A stretch of 64,000 nucleotides of DNA, from positions 20,205,228-20,269,227 of the forward strand of contig OY997595.1 of the NCBI GenBank assembly GCA_963921825.1, given 5' to 3'. Under the pieces are notes generated by a model. It did no database searches. It was given only the letters and a program-made list of their open reading frames with translations, and was not told the origin of the DNA. Positions within the stretch are counted from its first letter, which is position 1; every line of letters begins with the position of its first letter. Positions 23,656-35,022 of this stretch are shown piece after piece. Origin of the DNA: Erodium maritimum (Eukaryota; Streptophyta; Magnoliopsida; Geraniales; Geraniaceae). Both the position numbers and the translations under genes were made by a program.

Positions 23656-25600
23656 ACTTTTTTTGTTGGTCTGCGATGTATTATAAAGCCCCGCTTCCAA
23701 ACAAAGGAAAAGGAGTAACCTGCGAAAATACAAGCTCAAGAACCAACTTGGGCGCCCCCTACAAACAGAAAAGTATGTTCCACCGAATAACAACCAAACA
23801 AAACAAAACCACAACATAACTCGTGACACCAAAAATAAACAGCCAAACTAGAACAGGAAAGAGAGATGTTTTAACACCAAACCTTCCATCATAAAACCTC
23901 AATATTTGGATCGAAAGGAGCTACGACAACACGCCATCGGAAAACGGAACCACTCTGAGTTCGACCCCTCCCCTCCTCCTCTTACCAAAAGGAGTCTCGA
24001 CACACCAAGAGATACTCTCCTTGCACTTTACTAACCACGACCTCCACAAATAGAATCTCTTGTCTAAAGATCAACTAATTCCGAGCTAACCAAATCTCCC
24101 ACAAAGTAATAGTATAAATAGGATTCCACAGTTTCCTTGCATATCGTGGCACTAAGTAGGACCAAGAAGAAATTAGTGAGCGTACCTCACCTGGCTCCAC
24201 GCAACTCACTCCCCACCATAACAAGACCCAAGACTAAATACGTCAAAAAAATGACAATGCACCATGAGATTCCAGCTTTCTTCAAAGACCAACCCACAAA
24301 ACGGACACCAACTCCTCTGAATAGGAAAAGGAATCCCTCGCTCCTCAAGGAACATGGTGGTCAGAATAGCCTCATGACAACATAACCAAGCAAAAGCTGT
24401 TATTTTCGGTGGTGTGCCTGGAACCCATAAAACATTCACCCATCACCGAGATACTAACTACGATCCCATCAATGAGAACACCTTTCCCACCGAGAAACCC
24501 TTCTCGCAGGGTACCCACACACAACAATCTTCCCTACTTCGGTCCACTAAAAAAGCCTAGAGAAACTTCTCAAGCTCAACTCTCGAATTCCGAACCCTTC
24601 CTCGCAGTGGCCTGCGGAAACTTAACTCCTACTCTCCATTGACCCAGAAATCTGCCACACTTCCATTTTGATTCTCCGAGACATGGAATAGCTTATGGAA
24701 TCTCCCCTTCAACGAGACATCCCCCTCCCAAATATCCTGCCAAAACCGAACCCTCTCCCCCGAGCCTAAACTCCATCTCACTCCAGCATTTCCAAAGAGA
24801 CAACGGAATTTCTCACCTTTTGCAAGTCCCTGTATATGTGACATCCAAGAGGTACGATCCTCAATATATCCAATCTCCTCAAATCCCAATCTGACTCCTC
24901 CCAACCAAACTTTGCACAAGTAGCCTGTTTCCATAACGAATCAACTTCTAAAGCAAATCTCCACCACCACTTTGTGAGAAGGCTTTCATTCACTTTAACC
25001 AAACTCCTTATCCCCAAGCTCCCTTTATCCTTAGGGGAACACGCCACTTTCCAACTAACTTTGTAAATCGTTTTCTTCCTCGTCGATCCCCCCCATAAAA
25101 ACTTTCTTTTCCATTTCTCCAACTCTTTTATCACTACAACTGGGGCCTGCATAACTGACATATAGTACAGAGGTAATGCCGATAACGTAGACTTCAAGAG
25201 CGTGATTATGCCCCCCCCCCTCCAAACTTGTAAATTTAGCTTGCCACAAGCCCAGTTTTTTTTTAACTTGGAGATGATAGGTGACCAAGTTGCAATTCTC
25301 TTAGGATCCGCACCCAGATTGAAACCCAGATATGGAATCGGGATGGAACAGGTCCCACATTCCAACGTTTGAGCCACCCAATCTTGATCTAAGATCTGAG
25401 GATTACAAACATGACATTTAGACTTACTGAAGTTGATCTTTAACCTCGAACTATATGAGAACCCCAACAGTAGGAATTTGAGGTTAAGTATTGTCTAATG
25501 ATTCCCGCTGAAAAATAGAATTGTGTCACCCGCGAACTGCAAATGAGAGATCGACGGTCCTCTACTATAAAAATGCACTCCCCTCAGGTCTGATCTCCTT
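23656..25600 (-). mobile_element. LINE-5: 5'-truncated minus-strand LINE
   Basis: Reading right to left: the end of the RT palm (SISHLQFAGDT near 25550, a decayed FADD box), then LKINFSKSKCHV, IPIPYLGFNLGADPKRIATW, TLLKSTLSALPLYYMS, SLLTKWWWRFALEVDSLW (25467-24778), FRCLFGNAGVRW (24934-24629), and zf-RVT sequence GTPPKITAFAWLCCHEAI with CPFC (24439-24206). The 3' end is a T run at 23656-23662 on the plus strand, which abuts the A run of retroposon B. Endonuclease and ORF1 are absent. No clear TSD was found. Confidence 0.8.
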
Positions 25601-25718
25601 TCGCGAACCTTTGAGATGGTTCTCTTTGTGTTCTTTTTGAGTGGTCAAGGAGTCTGTTCCTTGACGCACATCATTGTTAAGTTTTTCTACTAATAAAATT
25701 CGCACATTTTCTCCAAAA
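25601..25718 (+). mobile_element. Plus-strand LINE-type 3' tail fragment
   Basis: It ends CTACTAATAAAATTCGCACATT...CCAAAAAAAA (each part under 20 bases), which strongly resembles the tail of LINE-4 (TTTTAATAAAATTCTCGAGC). No coding sequence. It may be the 3' end of retroposon B, displaced by insertion of LINE-5, or an independent stub. Confidence 0.5.
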
Positions 25719-25989
25719 AAAATAAATAAAAGAAAAGAATAAAATAATAATGAATGAAAAGTTGAAAAAATAATAATACTAAAAAAATAATTTTTAAATA
25801 GTAAATTAATATTTTAAGTTTATACAGGTCAATGACAAGGTTTTGAAAATTTGATAGTTAATGAGAGGTATTTTGGATATTTAACGTTTATTGGGTGGAA
25901 AGTTAACTATGTTAGATTAAAATGAAAAAATAAAGTGAGAATAAATGTCACAAAAATAGTTTAGGAGTGATATGAAAAAGGATAATAAT

Positions 25990-27137
25990 ACTTATCATAT
26001 TTCATGTTAAGGGTGATTAGTCACGAAGTAACTAAAGACTCGGGCAGTGCTAGGGTTTGAGACCTCTCAACCCTATCCTCTTCTATGATGCCGCCACCTT
26101 CCTCTATAAAGTCGTCGTCATGCTTTAGGGCGCCACTGGGAGTTCGAGCATCTGTTGCTCTTGTCCTGAAAGCTCTAGCCGGATCTCGAGCATCGGCGGC
26201 TGCACCGCAACATGTTGTTGTAGCAGTCGTTCTGCACCCTGCAAGCGAAGGAAAAGTTCTCCCTCATGACATAAGTCTTGGTTCCGGCTCCCTCTCCCGG
26301 CTAATGTTCGGTCCCCTCTCCCGGCTAATGTCCGGTCCCTCACCGATATCCTGGCGCACATCCTCGCACGTTGGCCCCATCCATCCTCATCATAGGGGCC
26401 TTCACTGCTCTCCCGGTTACTGAAATCTCTTCCGGGGGTTGCTGTCTCTGTCCCATGACCTTGCTCTGGGTGTCCTGTCGGGCGGCGCGTTCTGGTGGTT
26501 GCCGTCTGCTTCTCCAACGCAGATCCCGCAGCCTCTACAACTGCCAGGGAAGCCGCCATCATTGTATCCGCCCTCGTGGCCTCCACCGAGGCTTTTTACT
26601 CGATCTTTGTCCCAGTTCTGGGATACGATGATTATCCGGTTTCGATTTATTTTTCCTATGTTGTTCTTTATTGCAAGGATGTTGATTCGAGATCGACGGT
26701 TCAGGGCTTCTACCTAAGGATTCAAGGAATCTTTCGGGAAGGGATCCCTGAATTACATCTACTATCGTCGTTCTGACGTCCACAGGTTCTATGCTACAAC
26801 AAAAGAAACGTGTCGCCTTCGGGGGACCCAGCGGTCTACATGCCCTACCTTGAGCAGTGTTCGTCAGTACATCTTCCATCTTCGTTTCGACACCCACATG
26901 TTCGGTTTTTCAGTAGAAGAAATGTGTCGCCCTCGGGTTACCCAGCGGTCCACAGACCCTAGCTTGAGCAGTGATGTTATTCAGTACCCTTTAATTTCTG
27001 TTTTCCCTAGTGACCCCTTCAAAAAATACGTCCTAGACGTTAATGTTAGTTTAAGAGTTATTGTGTTTGTCCCGTCAGTCAGGGGCCCAAGCATGTACTA
27101 GCTCTCTTTAATAGAATACGAGTTGCACGTTTACTAA
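25990..27137 (+). mobile_element. Retroposon D: 1.15 kb, 15-bp TSD, no RT
   Basis: AAAAAGGATAATAAT occurs at 25975-25989 and 27138-27152. The 3' end reads GCACGTTTACTAAAAAAA, the same TTTACTAAAA terminus as retroposons A and C. The interior has open frames (26085-26423; 26495-26776, MVAVCFSNADPAAS...) but no domain I recognise. A block of about 65 bp (GAAACGTGTCGCC...CCAGCGGTC...CTTGAGCAGTG) recurs 114 bp later (26805 and 26919). It is probably a non-autonomous retroposon moved by a LINE. Confidence 0.75.
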
Positions 27138-27152
27138 AAAAAGGATAATAAT

Positions 27153-27830
27153 TAGATGTGATTATGTGTAATTTTTCCTTAATTTTTTTTATATACCATG
27201 AATTTGTTTCATGGTTTACATATTTGATATTTTGTTAATTTAATTGGCCCCTCTATGTCTTGTGGTTCAGCATTTTATTTCCGTGGTCCAATATTTCGAT
27301 CAAGACAAGACACACATAATTTGTATAAGTTCAACTACAAAAATAAAATTACAGCTAACGCATTTATGATTTAAAGTGTATCATCATCATTTCTGATAAC
27401 TAAAAAAGTTGTACATTCTTTACCATTTGGTTATTGTAATGAAAATATTATAAGGTATTTAACGGATAAAAACATTATATACTAAAATTGTGGACTGAGA
27501 TTGGGGTTAGGGTTCATCAGTTGGCCAACAAGACTAAATTAGCGACCCTCTTCCATTCTTATAATGGTTGTGAAGAAGAGAAAGTCCACAAAAACCTTAC
27601 CATATATGCATTGTGCTTGTTGTCATTCCGGCAAATTCTTATGTCAAGGATGAAAGTTTTGTGCTATTGATTGCATGAAGCAAGGCCCTGAAGTGGACAC
27701 CGATTGATTGGGCCAATCCGATCATTGGGGTGTTATCCGGAAGAGGGGTCGCATGTGGTGGTCCAAATATGTAGGAGAGAGTTCCGCCATTTTAAATATA
27801 AGCCACAGATATTTAGAATGGAATTTATAC

Positions 27831-27893
<63 letters not shown>

Positions 27894-28052
27894 ATGTTCC
27901 GAGGCTGAGAAAGTCTCAAGAAAATGAAAAGCTATATTTAAATGCTACTCCTGATATGGCACTGTTTTCTCAATTTGTTTTCTCTCCCCACTTCATGCCA
28001 ATGTATTTGAATGTATCCACTTTTACTATGAAACTAATATCTCTTTATAAAG
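27153..28052. other. Spacer without a recognisable gene
   Basis: AT-rich sequence with no domain on either strand. It contains the (TA)n tract listed separately; the short open frames running through that tract are artefacts of the repeat. Confidence 0.45.
27833..27889. repeat. (TA)n microsatellite, 57 bp
   Basis: An uninterrupted alternating TA run, about 28 units. Likely to be polymorphic in length. Confidence 0.98.
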
Positions 28053-28355
28053 ATGTATATTTTCTTTTGATCAACAAAATAAGTTTTTATAAACCAAGTC
28101 TTTGAAATAAAAGACAAAGCTAAAGGCCCAGCCCTCAGGAGAAACAAATTACAACAAAGAAAAAGATCCACAATCCCCAAACAAATTTTCACGACAAGAA
28201 AATAAACCCATCCCAAATTACTTGTTTCCCAAGCAACCTAAAAACTGAAAATGCCTTAACTCCCAAGTAACACCAAAGTAGCACTTAGTGTACTGAGCCT
28301 TCAGTGCCATATACCTCAGATGAAACTATTTTTTCCTAAACTGATACAACCCATA
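28053..28355 (-). mobile_element. Probable minus-strand retroposon tail
   Basis: It starts on the plus strand with TTTTCTTTTGATCAACAAAATAAG..., i.e. a GTTGATCAAAAGAAAA tail on the minus strand, followed by C/A-rich sequence like the other LINE-tail fragments (GGCCCAGCCCTCAGG, compare the retroposon at 53386). No TSD was found, and its right boundary is set by the LTR that starts at 28358. Confidence 0.4.
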
Positions 28356-28357
28356 GT

Positions 28358-29169
28358 GTTAGAATATATATTCAATTGCTTTGTTTTTTTTTTGATCGGC
28401 AAGACTGGAATTTAAATTGAAACCTCTTTTGAGGTGAAAGAGCAATTACAGAGGATTACGATAAGAATCCCAAAAGCCCAAAGAGAGACGCAACAATCTA
28501 ATAAGGGCAAAGCGGAAAAAATAAGATAAACCAAACAAGTGTCCAAAATGAACGGGTAGTGAAATGCCAGAGATGTGAATTGTCTTGTGAACCACTGGTA
28601 TGGAATTGAGGTCAGTCGTAATGAAACATCCGGGTAGTAAAATGCCAGTATTCAATTGCTTTGTTAAATATAATTATTATCTTTCCTACTATGTGGTCAA
28701 TTAGAAACTCATCCATTTTAGGAAACGTGTTATTCTAATTAATGGTAATTATCAATTGATTGATGAAGAAGTCTTTCCTTATTCAATCTCTGCTTTGATG
28801 GACGGTAGAGATTGAATTCTAATGATACCCTAGTAAGGAATCTTGGTCTTCTCTCCACCTATAAATACATGTAACTTATTTCATCATAAGAACTACACAA
28901 TACACAAACACCTAAAGGAATGTATAGGAAGGGGAGAGAAACCGAAGTTCATAAGTCGAACTACGTGGACTTTGATCTCTCATATAATGTTGGGAGTACG
29001 TAGGCAATCCGAGTACATTCCGGATACAAGTCCTTCATGCCCAATCAGGATCATCTACAAGTGCATCTACAACCATGAATGGAGGTATTCCTAAAACTCT
29101 CTCCATATATTTATTATGTGATTGATTGTGATGCCCACGATTTAGGGTTCATGTAAATTATGACTTACA
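28358..29169 (+). mobile_element. Ty1/copia-type 5' LTR, carrying a retroposon insertion
   Basis: The sequence runs TGTTAGAATATATATT...GACTTACA and is followed after two bases by a tRNA-Met-type primer site. A TATA box (CCTATAAATAC, 28857-28867) and AACTACGTGGACTTTGATCT resemble the U5/R region of the second copia element (AACTACGTGGCTTTGATTC at about 37386). A 263-bp retroposon interrupts it; the LTR alone is about 530 bp. No matching 3' LTR was found, so the element is truncated. Confidence 0.65.
28386..28648 (-). mobile_element. 263-bp retroposon with 17-bp TSD inside the copia LTR
   Basis: TATTCAATTGCTTTGTT flanks it at 28369-28385 and 28649-28665. On the minus strand it ends CAGTCTTGCCGATCAAAAAAAAA, a LINE-type tail. 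The 5' part holds a duplicated GGGTAGTGAAATGCCAG / GGGTAGTAAAATGCCAG motif. There is no coding sequence. It is either a 5'-truncated LINE end or a small LINE-mobilised retroposon. Confidence 0.85.
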
Positions 29170-29171
29170 TG

Positions 29172-29183
29172 TGGTATCAGAGC
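29172..29183 (+). promoter_or_regulatory. Primer-binding site (tRNA-Met type)
   Basis: TGGTATCAGAGC, complementary to the 3' end of initiator tRNA-Met, two bases after the LTR end. The same motif marks the copia element at 37607 and the gypsy element at 58375. Confidence 0.85.
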
Positions 29184-29296
29184 ACGGTTTAGGGCACACA
29201 AATTTTCCATAATGTGATATAATTGTTTCATGAATTATGTTGCATGTTTTAAAGATCTATAATGTTTATGATCAAAATATGTGTTAATTGTTCGGA

Positions 29297-29930
29297 TGAA
29301 TAGCAATTTTCAGTATGAACGGTGATTTCGAGTGATTAGTGTTTTGGATGAATAGTGATTCGCTGAACATTGTTTTTTGGGATTTTTTTTCCACGGATGA
29401 ACAGTAATTCCGTTTTAAAAAAGTTATTTTTTTCTGGAATGAACAGTTCTTTCGGAATAGTGTTTTGTGTACAGTGATCGGATTTGAATAGTAATCAGAT
29501 TGAATAGTGTTTTATAATCTGATTTGAATAGTGATATGTAATCAGATTTGAATAGTAATCTGAATGAATAGTGTTCTTAATCAGATTTGAATAGTATCTG
29601 ACTTGAACAATGTTATGTAATCAGATTTGAATAGTATTCTGATTTATTTTTATTTCGGATTAACAGTAACTCTGATGAACAACGTTTTAAAAAAAATCAT
29701 TTTTCCCCTCGGGATGAACAGTGTTTCCGACTTTAGAAAAATAATTATGTTTCTGAAGAATAGTGGTTCCAACTAACAGCATTTAAAAAAACGATTTTTT
29801 CCCAGATGAAAAGTAACTCCGGTGAACAGTATTTCAAAAAAAATCGGGTGAAAAGTGATTTTCCCGATGTACAGTGACTTTTCAAATAAACAATGTTTTC
29901 AGATGGACTTTAATTTCGAAAATCATGATT
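29297..29930 (+). repeat. Degenerate short tandem array after the copia PBS
   Basis: Dozens of imperfect copies of a 14-22 base motif like GATTTGAATAGTAATC or GATGAACAGTGATTCCG. They occupy the untranslated leader of the copia element, where a gag gene would normally soon follow. Confidence 0.75.
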
Positions 29931-30480
29931 CTTTCATTTTAATTTAAAAAATCGTGATTGTTGCACTTTTATTTCGAAAATTATGATAATTGCAATTTTT
30001 TTTAATTTCGAAACTTATGAATACTGCAATTTATTTCAAAACTTATGTTGCAATTTTTTTTCCGAAACTTATGATGCTATTTTTTATTTCGAAATTTATG
30101 ATTAATGCAGTTTATTTCGAAACTTATGATGTACTTTTTATTTCGAAACTTATGAACGATGCAACTTATTTCAAAACTTGTGATGCAAATTTTATTTCGA
30201 AACTAATGAATGATGCAACTTATTTCGAAACTTATGATGCAATTTTTATTTCGAAACTTATGAATGATGCAACTTATTTCGAAAATTATGATGCAATTTT
30301 TATTTCAAAACTTATGAACGATGCAACTTATTTCGAAACTTATGATCGATGCAATTTATTTCGAACTTATGATGCAATTTTTTATTTCGAAATTTATGAT
30401 TAATGTAGTTTATTTTGAAATTTATGATGAACACATTTTTATTTCAAAAATTATGATTATTGCACCGTTATTTTGAAAAC
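29931..30480 (+). repeat. 54-bp minisatellite (two 27-bp half-units)
   Basis: Repeats of TTATTTCGAAACTTATGATGCAATTTT-like half-units. Because 54 is a multiple of three, one frame stays open from 29990 to 30403 and encodes FISKLMNDATYFETYDAI about four times. I regard the open frame as a by-product of the repeat, not as evidence for a gene. Confidence 0.8.
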
Positions 30481-31230
30481 TACATCCCTGACTCTCTAAA
30501 GTTTCCGCACTTATGTTTAGAGTCTGAAGCTTTTCTGAATATAAAGACTTTTATCCCACATATGATATTTTAAACATCATATGTATTTATGTATTTTCGT
30601 AACAATTATGGTATGTTGTATAATTGTTATTGGTTATGCAAAATTCAGAGTAAGAATCACCGCAGTGATCTTATCCTATAACAGTTTGCTACTTGCATGT
30701 TCAGTTAAAGAGGTTCTATTAAGTCTTTTTGAACATATTCACATGTTGATGTTTAAAAATACTAGTGATGCATCTACTCTCTGTGGGTTCGACCAGTACT
30801 TAATCGTTTATATATTGCTTTATCACCGTGTTTTGATGCACGTAAAAGAGGGATTTGACATATAGTCATCCCTACTCATCAGTATAGAATATAAGTTAGA
30901 GGAAATGTGTGGAGAAAGGAAGAGGAAGAGGGTTTTATAGCAATGAGAAACTGGGGTTTTCCCCAGTAGTGGGCTCGAAATAATATGTTCGAAAAATGGG
31001 AAATTTTAATACGAAAGGATAATGACATTAATAATAATAATAATAATATAACAAAATGAATTTTGTTTATTACGAAAGGGAAATTAATAATTGAAGTACA
31101 AAATGAAAGATACTAAAATCTAATTATCCCCAAATTTATTCTATAAGTATTGGGCGAGGTATTCTTTAAGGCGTTGATGGGTTTTTCCATCTTGGATCAT
31201 TACATAACCGGTTGTCCAATGCTATGTTGA
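30481..31230. other. Spacer, possibly remaining copia internal DNA
   Basis: An open frame at 30581-30865 has no recognised domain. No gag, pol, polypurine tract or second LTR could be identified. Confidence 0.35.
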
Positions 31231-31249
31231 AAATTAGAGGTGCCTTAGT

Positions 31250-32200
31250 GGATTTATAGTGTCGGTCTCACATCATCACTAACGGTTCAACTTTCGTCCT
31301 CAACTATCATGTTGTACAAGATGATGCAAACACGATTAGCCCAAGTGATTACTTATCCCATAATCGAATTATGCGAGCAAAGTGTGCAAATGATCTTCTA
31401 GGAATCCAAATGCTCGTTCAATGTCTCTCCTTGTCACCTCTTGGCGCACAACAAATACATATGCTCAGCGGCATTATTTTTCACAAATGCAACCCAATAT
31501 ATGTAAATACAAATAGTTAAAATGGTAAGAGTAGTGTACTCCTCACCGTTCATGGTGTAGCGCACTTGTGGTTCTTGGCCTTTCATAGATTATGTGAACA
31601 ATGTTGACTGACTGTTCGATCGCGGGACACCAATATACATGTTCCATATCCATGTGTCTTGTGTGATGCAACTGCTTTGAGCATGGTATTCGGCCCGAAA
31701 TCTTCTCCGTACTGAAATTTCCTTTCCATGCCACCAAATAATTCTTCCAGGTCTATGCATGCAATCAAGACTCCCTAACATCCCACGTAAGCCACTTGTT
31801 GCATTCACACATAAAAGGGGGTAACATTTTCCTCGTTCGACATTCATAGATAGGTTGACCAAATACATCGACGTTGTTCTTTCAAAACTTTCTTACGCAC
31901 TCCTAAGCCGTGTTTTCTCACATTTGTAAGTATTTATTAATATAATCAGTTGTAGATAAAAAAAATGACTAACGGCTAAAGTTCATTTTTGGTGAGAGAG
32001 AAGAGATACATTTGACAAAAATAACTATCTTGCTCCATCAAACTCTTTGTAATGTAATTCTTCCTTAGTCATTTGAAATTGACGAAGATATTGTTTCTTG
32101 ATGCACACCTTGAGGTTGAGAAGTAGTCGGCCATAAGGCGCACATCTTTTTCTTCCCAATCTCTATCTATATACATTCATGCATTTCCCTTGTACTTGTG
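31250..32200 (-). pseudogene. PIF/Harbinger transposase pseudogene
   Basis: Reading right to left, the minus strand encodes CIDRDWEEKDVRLMADYF near 32180-32115, then GMLGSLDCMHRPG near 31780-31745, TWIWNMYIGVPRSN near 31660-31620, an ERAFGFLE-like segment near 31420-31400, and CIILYNMIVEDE-like sequence near 31330-31298. This is the order of the plant PIF/Harbinger DDE transposase. The first catalytic Asp (DCMH) is visible. The expected NDIN motif after GV is lost, and frameshifts separate the blocks. No terminal inverted repeats were found. A 437-bp retroposon is inserted just upstream of the N-terminal block. Confidence 0.75.
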
Positions 32201-32395
32201 TGACGAACTTTCCCTCGAATAACTGGGGATGGAGTCATACTTCTCCACAACGACTCACATATTTCGCTTGAATATTCACAGTTAGTTTCACGTAACATGT
32301 GTATTTCTTCTAGGCTTAAAGGTATCAATGGATGCAAAAATACGGAGAAAAATATGTTTGGAGTAGTAGGAGCACCACAATCCTTTAACCACATT

Positions 32396-32832
32396 TTTTT
32401 TATCAGCAAAGCATATTTAAATTAAACCTCTCTCAAGGAGGAAGAGGAGTACAAGAAGAGAGTCTAGTTACAAACTCTCCAACAAAAAAGGACCACATGA
32501 ACGACTACCACCCTGATAGCTATGAATGGGTACACAGACCCTAAAGATGAATGGGTACGCAGACCCTGAAGATGAAAGGGTACGCAGAGCCTGAAAGTGA
32601 ATGGGTACGCAGACCCTGAATGAAGCAATGAAAGGGTACGCCAACCCCTGTAACCCCACACCGGGGAAACCTATGAAGTGAATGGGTACGCAGACCCTGA
32701 AGTGGAAGGGTACGCCGACCCTGAAGTGAATGTGTATGGAGACCCTGAAATGAATGGGTACGCAGACCCTGAAGTGAATGGGTACGCAGACCTCAAATGA
32801 ATGGGTACGCAGACCCTGAAGTGAATGGGTAC
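32396..32832 (-). mobile_element. 437-bp retroposon with 21-bp TSD, rich in a minisatellite
   Basis: CACAATCCTTTAACCACATT (plus one further C on the left) occurs at 32375-32395 and 32833-32853. On the minus strand the insert ends in TTTGCTGATAAAAAAA, the same tail as LINE-1. About three quarters of it is a 24-bp minisatellite. It is inserted in the Harbinger remnant. Confidence 0.9.
32524..32832 (-). repeat. 24-bp minisatellite, about 12 degenerate units
   Basis: Unit GAATGGGTACGCAGACCCTG plus AAGT. Being eight codons long it leaves frames open on the minus strand, encoding FRVCVPIH-like octapeptides. An irregular break with other sequence lies at about 32625-32680. Confidence 0.85.
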
Positions 32833-32853
32833 CCACAATCCTTTAACCACATT

Positions 32854-33582
32854 AAGGCTAAGAGGTTAAGGATAAAAAGAGAAAATGAGTTTCTTTATTC
32901 TCTTTTAGTCTGACTAATACAATTTGACTTGCAGTCCATAAGTCTGATGTAAACTAAAAGATGAAGCTAAATGTCATTTTTTGGATTTAAAGAAAATAAA
33001 ACATAATTAAAATTGTATTTAATCTCAAAAGAAACACACATTACATTGGAAAACTACAATATACAATTGAAATGGACGATAATAAAAACGTTGATACAAT
33101 GAAAAATAATTAATCGCCGTCTCCAAACATGGCCCATCCGCCCATATGTAGGGTGATGGGTTCATGGCTCGATCAAACAACATTTTTACTTCGGGGGATG
33201 GATTCATGATGGTATTTTCGTATGTGCGTTCAGTCGTACGTTCGATTTGTTGCTCGTAAAAGTTTGCTATTGAAATAGAGTGGTTAGAATAAAATTGACG
33301 ATGAAAGAGTAGAGTAGATACTTATGGTTTTTTATGTTCAAACTCACCCTTATTCATACTAATTTACATTCAATTACCTTTAGAATTTGTCATAAAATTA
33401 GATTTTTTCAAGATTTATTTTGATAAATTATGTGGTCAATGCCAAATATAAAAGTTGAACCGAGGCTTTCCAGCGGTGATATTGATCACATTGAATCGAA
33501 TACGTCAAAAGAAAACAGAGTGTTCGCGACGTTTTTCTCTGCGCTTAAAAAATACCAACGCCTAAATACCGTCGACTACATA
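32854..33582. other. Spacer without a recognisable gene
   Basis: AT-rich DNA with no domain-bearing frame. The left part may still belong to the decayed Harbinger element. Confidence 0.4.
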
Positions 33583-33772
33583 CAGTGGCGGAGCTATTTT
33601 TTTATTGAGGAGGCACCAAATTTTTTCAATGATAATACGCAACGATAAAAGAATTTAAGAGGGACATAATTACGAAATTAAAAGAATATTTAAAAAAATC
33701 AAAAAATAAATAATAATTATAAGAAAAATTGAGGGGACGTGCCCAATCCAAGCCTATATTGCTCCGCCACTG
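33583..33772. mobile_element. 190-bp MITE with CAGTGGCGGAGC inverted repeats
   Basis: The perfect 12-bp terminal inverted repeats are CAGTGGCGGAGC at 33583-33594 and its reverse complement at 33761-33772. The interior is AT-rich and non-coding. The eight bases outside each end (ACTACATA and ACTGCGGA) match at five of eight positions, so a decayed 8-bp hAT-type TSD is possible. The similar terminus AGAGGCGGAT occurs in the larger MITE at 55243. Confidence 0.75.
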
Positions 33773-34612
33773 ACTGCGGACGCTCAAAAAGATAAAGGAG
33801 TGGATAGTATTACTTTTAGTTCATGTGGTGGGTATTTATGACTCAAAAAGAAAAGTTTGTCTGAATTTATTTAAATGTAAAAATGTTTGAGCCATGTGGC
33901 TGATTATATGAGACGGGTCAAAAGTAGTCGTTAACAATTCATACGAATTTAAGCTAATTGTCTACAAAAAAATAAAACCTTCATTAAGCTGATATCAACC
34001 CTACAAATCGTTCGCTAAATCACCTCGTAGAAGCCAGTTCACAACAATTAGCACGACATTAAGGAAGCGAAAAAAATAACTAAATTAGTGCCTTTTTATT
34101 CATTTAATGAGTGCCTTTTTCATTCATTTAAGGTGGGTCACGTGAAGAATTGGTATTGGCAGTTCATATTTGACTAGTACGAGAAGGTACAATGGAATCG
34201 CACTTCTTTCCAATGGAAGATGACAAGTCTTTTTAATTTATTGGTTTGGATCGAGACTACGTATCAATTTAAGTTATTCAGATGGACAGATGTTCAGCCT
34301 TATCAATGATCAAGGATTTACATTATGTTCGATTTATACGTAAACATACACCAAATGATCGGAAAATGATCTGTTAGCTGACGAGTAAAACTCAAACTTA
34401 CCGAAATTAAACCTAAGATTTTAAGTTTCAATATTAAAACTTACCGTTAATTATTGATCACCAACATTATATTACTTAATGTTTTAAAATCACAAACACG
34501 ATATCTATAAGATTGATCATACGATTTTATTAACAAAAATTGATAACAAAATGTAAATTGATTATTTTGTCTTTCTGAATATAAATCTAGTTACTCATAT
34601 GAGTTGAATAAC
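33773..34612. other. Spacer without a recognisable gene
   Basis: AT-rich sequence. A direct repeat of about 20 bases (GTGCCTTTTTATTCATTTAA / GTGCCTTTTTCATTCATTTA) occurs near 34090-34130. No gene is seen. Confidence 0.4.
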
Positions 34613-34625
34613 TATATTATCTCTT
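34613..34625 (+). repeat. Left TSD of LINE-6
   Basis: TATATTATCTCTT, repeated at 47845-47857 just after the LINE poly(A). Confidence 0.8.
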
Positions 34626-35022
34626 GCAGCAATCAACTTATCATTTTTATAACAAATCTCAGATCATGGACTCTGTTAGGGTTTCCGTGCGATGCAGCCA
34701 GCAACGCCACCCTCCCTCCCGGTAACGGTCCGGTGTTGCCCTCTCTCCCTCGGCTCGGCCGACTTCTCTCTCCCCCTCGGCGTCCCCTGCGACTTGTGGG
34801 TTAGACGAAATTGGGTCCCAGACCTCCTTCTCGAGTCGTCGGCGTCGACAACAATCCTACAGGCAGACGGCCTCCTCTCGGAACTCTCGCCCCATGGGTG
34901 GTGGGTCATCGCCGCCTACACCAGGTCTGCCTTCGGCCCCCTCACAATTGTGGATTCGACCCCGATTGTTGGCCGTCTTCTCCTGATCCTCTCCTCACCG
35001 AGCCTACCGACACCAGGGTTGG

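Noticed and set aside
27704-28105. Open frames with poly(Ile-Tyr) stretches
   Set aside because: They are translations of the (TA)n microsatellite.
29990-30403. 137-codon open frame with repeated FISKLMNDATYFETYDAI
   Set aside because: It follows from a 54-bp minisatellite whose length is a multiple of three; no start context or domain.
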